Shown here piece by piece: positions 14,248-15,756 of a stretch of DNA of 15,756 bases; positions within the stretch are counted from its first letter, which is position 1, and every line of letters starts with the position of its first letter. The DNA lies in contig JBDHRG010000086.1 of the NCBI GenBank assembly GCA_039807445.1, positions 1 through 15,756 on the forward strand, read 5' to 3'. Source of the DNA: JBDHRG01 sp039807445 (GTDB lineage Bacteria > Pseudomonadota > Gammaproteobacteria > Competibacterales > Competibacteraceae). Below the pieces are notes generated by a model. The model saw only the letters and a list, made by a program, of their open reading frames with translations, had not been told where the DNA came from and made no database searches. Made by a program: the position numbers and the translations under genes.

Positions 14248-15573
14248 TCAGTCCTCGCGCTTCAGCCCGTGCTTCTTCAGCTTGTCGTACAGCGTCTTGC
14301 GCGGGACGCCGAGCGCGTCGGCGGCGTCGCCGACGTTGCCACCGCAGCGCTCGAGCTCTTGCGCGATCACCAGCCGCTCGAATGCCGCAACCTGCTCGGG
14401 CAGGCTCGCCCCGCAAGCCGCGGGCTCGCCGGCGAGTTGGCCGAGCACGAAACGGTCGGCGGCGTTGGCGAGCTCGCGCACGTTGCCCGGCCAGTCGTGC
14501 GCCATCAGTCGCGCCAGCGTCGCGCCGTCGACCGGCGGCGGCGCGCGGCGGTAGCGCTCGGCGGCGCGCAGCACGAAGTGCTGGAACAGCAGCGGGATGT
14601 CTTCGCGACGGCTGCGCAGCGGCGGGATCGCCAGCTTGACCACGTTCAGGCGGTAGTACAGGTCTTCGCGGAACTTGCCGCCGCGGCTGGCGTCGCGCAG
14701 ATCGACCTTGGTCGCGGCGACGATGCGGATGTCGAGCGGGATCGCCTTGTTCGAGCCCAGGCGCTCGACGGCGCGCTCCTGCAGCACGCGCAACACCTTG
14801 ACCTGCAGCCCGAGCGGCATGCTCTCGATTTCGTCGAGGAACACGGTGCCGCCCTGTGCGTGCTCGAACTTGCCGATGCGCCTGCCGGCGGCACCGGTGA
14901 AGGCGCCGGCCTCGTGGCCGAACAACTCGGACTCGAAGATCGTCTCTGGGATCGCGCCGCAGTTCAGCGCGACGAAGGGCTTGTCGTGGCGCGGGCTCTT
15001 CAGGTGCAGCAGCCGCGCGACCACTTCCTTGCCGGCACCGGTCTCGCCTTCGACCAGCACGTCGGCGTCGGCGTCGGCCAGGTCACGGATCGCCGTACGC
15101 AGCCGCTCGATCGCCGGCGTGCGTCCGAGCAGCAGTGCGTCGGTACCGCGGCTGGCCTCGAGCTCGGCGCGCAGCCGGCGGTTCTCGAGCGTCAGCCGGC
15201 GCTTGTCGAGCGCACGCCGCACCGTATCGACCAGGAGCTCGGTGCGGAACGGCTTCTCGAGGAAGTCGTAGGCGCCGTCGCGGATCGCCTGCACCGCCAT
15301 CGCGATGTCGCCGTGGCCGGTGACCAGCACCACCGGCAGCTCGGCGTCGAGCGCGTGCGCCGCGCGCAGCAGCCCGAAGCCGTCGATGCCCGGCATGCGC
15401 ACGTCGCTGACGACGATGCCGGGCCAGCCTTCGGCGAGCTTTGCCAGCGCGGCTTGCGCCCCTTCGCATTCGCAGACCTCGAGCCCCTCGAGCTCGAGCG
15501 TCTGCGCCGCCGCTGCGCGCACGTGCGGCTCGTCGTCGACGAACAGGACGGGTCCGAGGCTGGGGTTGTCCAT
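14248..15573 (-). CDS. dctD: Sigma-54-dependent response regulator, DctD-like (C4-dicarboxylate transport)
   Basis: This 441-residue NtrC-type activator has three domains. The receiver (about 8-120) has the acidic pair D13/D14, phospho-acceptor D57, T85 and K107. The AAA+ domain (about 150-370) has Walker A GETGAGKE (176-183), the sigma-54 contact loop GAFTGA (223-228), Walker B TVFLDE and the arginine-finger region FREDLYYRLN. The Fis-type helix-turn-helix (about 403-437) ends GVPRKTLYDKLKKHGL. The receiver segment GHGDIAMAVQAIRDGAYDFLEKPF and the terminal helix favour DctD, which with sensor DctB activates dicarboxylate transporter genes; a related NtrC-family member cannot be excluded. GAGGAA lies eight bases before the ATG. 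No dctB is present within the 183 bases upstream, where a heptad-repeat element sits instead. Confidence 0.9.
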   Translation of the reverse strand: MDNPSLGPVLFVDDEPHVRAAAAQTLELEGLEVCECEGAQAALAKLAEGWPGIVVSDVRMPGIDGFGLLRAAHALDAELPVVLVTGHGDIAMAVQAIRDGAYDFLEKPFRTELLVDTVRRALDKRRLTLENRRLRAELEASRGTDALLLGRTPAIERLRTAIRDLADADADVLVEGETGAGKEVVARLLHLKSPRHDKPFVALNCGAIPETIFESELFGHEAGAFTGAAGRRIGKFEHAQGGTVFLDEIESMPLGLQVKVLRVLQERAVERLGSNKAIPLDIRIVAATKVDLRDASRGGKFREDLYYRLNVVKLAIPPLRSRREDIPLLFQHFVLRAAERYRRAPPPVDGATLARLMAHDWPGNVRELANAADRFVLGQLAGEPAACGASLPEQVAAFERLVIAQELERCGGNVGDAADALGVPRKTLYDKLKKHGLKRED

Positions 15574-15624
15574 CGGCGGGTTCCTCAGGGGGCTGTTGAG
15601 GCGGGATTCAAGCGCAAAGGACGC

Positions 15625-15756
15625 TGGACGTGAAGGAGCGTTAAACGTTAAACGTGAAGCGTTAGACGTGATGGGAAACCTGTGCCACTGTCTTCACGCT
15701 TCACGCTTCACGCTTCACGCTTCACGCTTCACGCTTCACGCTTCACGCTTCACGCT
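15625..15756 (+). repeat. Dispersed heptad-repeat element, long copy cut by window end
   Basis: Left arm: TGGACGT, a ten-base unit GAAGGAGCGT, two TAAACGT, GAAGCGT and TAGACGT. A 21-base centre follows (GATGGGA, AACCTGT, GCCACTG), then TCTTCAC and eight exact GCTTCAC units running into the window edge. GTGAAGCGT (15654-15662) is the exact reverse complement of ACGCTTCAC in the right arm, so a hairpin is possible. The right-arm unit contains no stop in any plus frame and would read as repeated ASRFTLH, which can generate spurious annotated proteins. It lies 51 bases upstream of the dctD-like start. Confidence 0.92.

Noticed and set aside
15574..15690. Sigma-54 promoter (GG-N10-GC) for the dctD-like gene
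   Set aside because: No convincing TGGCAC-N5-TTGC-like sequence was found on the minus strand upstream of the start.
15691..15756. CRISPR array
   Set aside because: The units are seven bases, contiguous, and have no unique spacers or cas genes nearby.

Overview
The window is GC-rich proteobacterial chromosome (roughly two-thirds G+C by eye). It fits a beta- or gammaproteobacterium: the genes include an AcrR/AcrAB-type efflux locus, oligopeptidase A, glutathione reductase, a GcvA-type LysR regulator and a DctD-type sigma-54 activator. I cannot name the genus; a member of the Rhodocyclales or a similar GC-rich group is only a guess. I see no phage, insertion sequence, CRISPR array, tRNA or rRNA, and the codon style looks uniform throughout.

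Layout. At 1-126 there is a seven-base-periodic repeat tract. At 142-450 (minus) lies a small exported EF-hand protein. A rho-independent terminator at 619-640 separates it from a complete tripartite RND efflux operon read on the minus strand: adaptor (5196-6380), inner-membrane pump (2045-5182) and outer-membrane lipoprotein channel (658-2052). The divergent TetR/AcrR-type repressor is at 6498-7115. A perfect 12+12 inverted repeat between them (6423-6452) looks almost identical to the remembered E. coli AcrR operator. This makes 619-7115 a self-contained, probably autoregulated, drug or solvent efflux module.

Next come housekeeping genes: a gamma-carbonic-anhydrase-family protein (7199-7729, minus), a patatin-like lipid hydrolase (7816-8691, plus), glutathione reductase (8698-10044, minus) and oligopeptidase A (10217-12256, plus). 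A GcvA-like LysR regulator (12297-13325, minus) is followed by a 478-base non-coding interval rich in hairpins. Then come a small DUF1127 protein with a strong terminator (13804-14152) and a DctD-like C4-dicarboxylate response regulator (14248-15573, minus).

The most unusual structure is not a gene. Three intergenic stretches (1-126, 10104-10194, 15625 to the window end) are built from degenerate seven-base units kept in register over about 90 to 130 bases. The two longer copies share one architecture: a left arm of units like TAGACGT/TAAACGT, a central spacer of about 21 bases, then a right arm of GCTTCAC units. This is a dispersed heptad-repeat family. I found no convincing new protein system (defence, secretion or biosynthesis) in the window.
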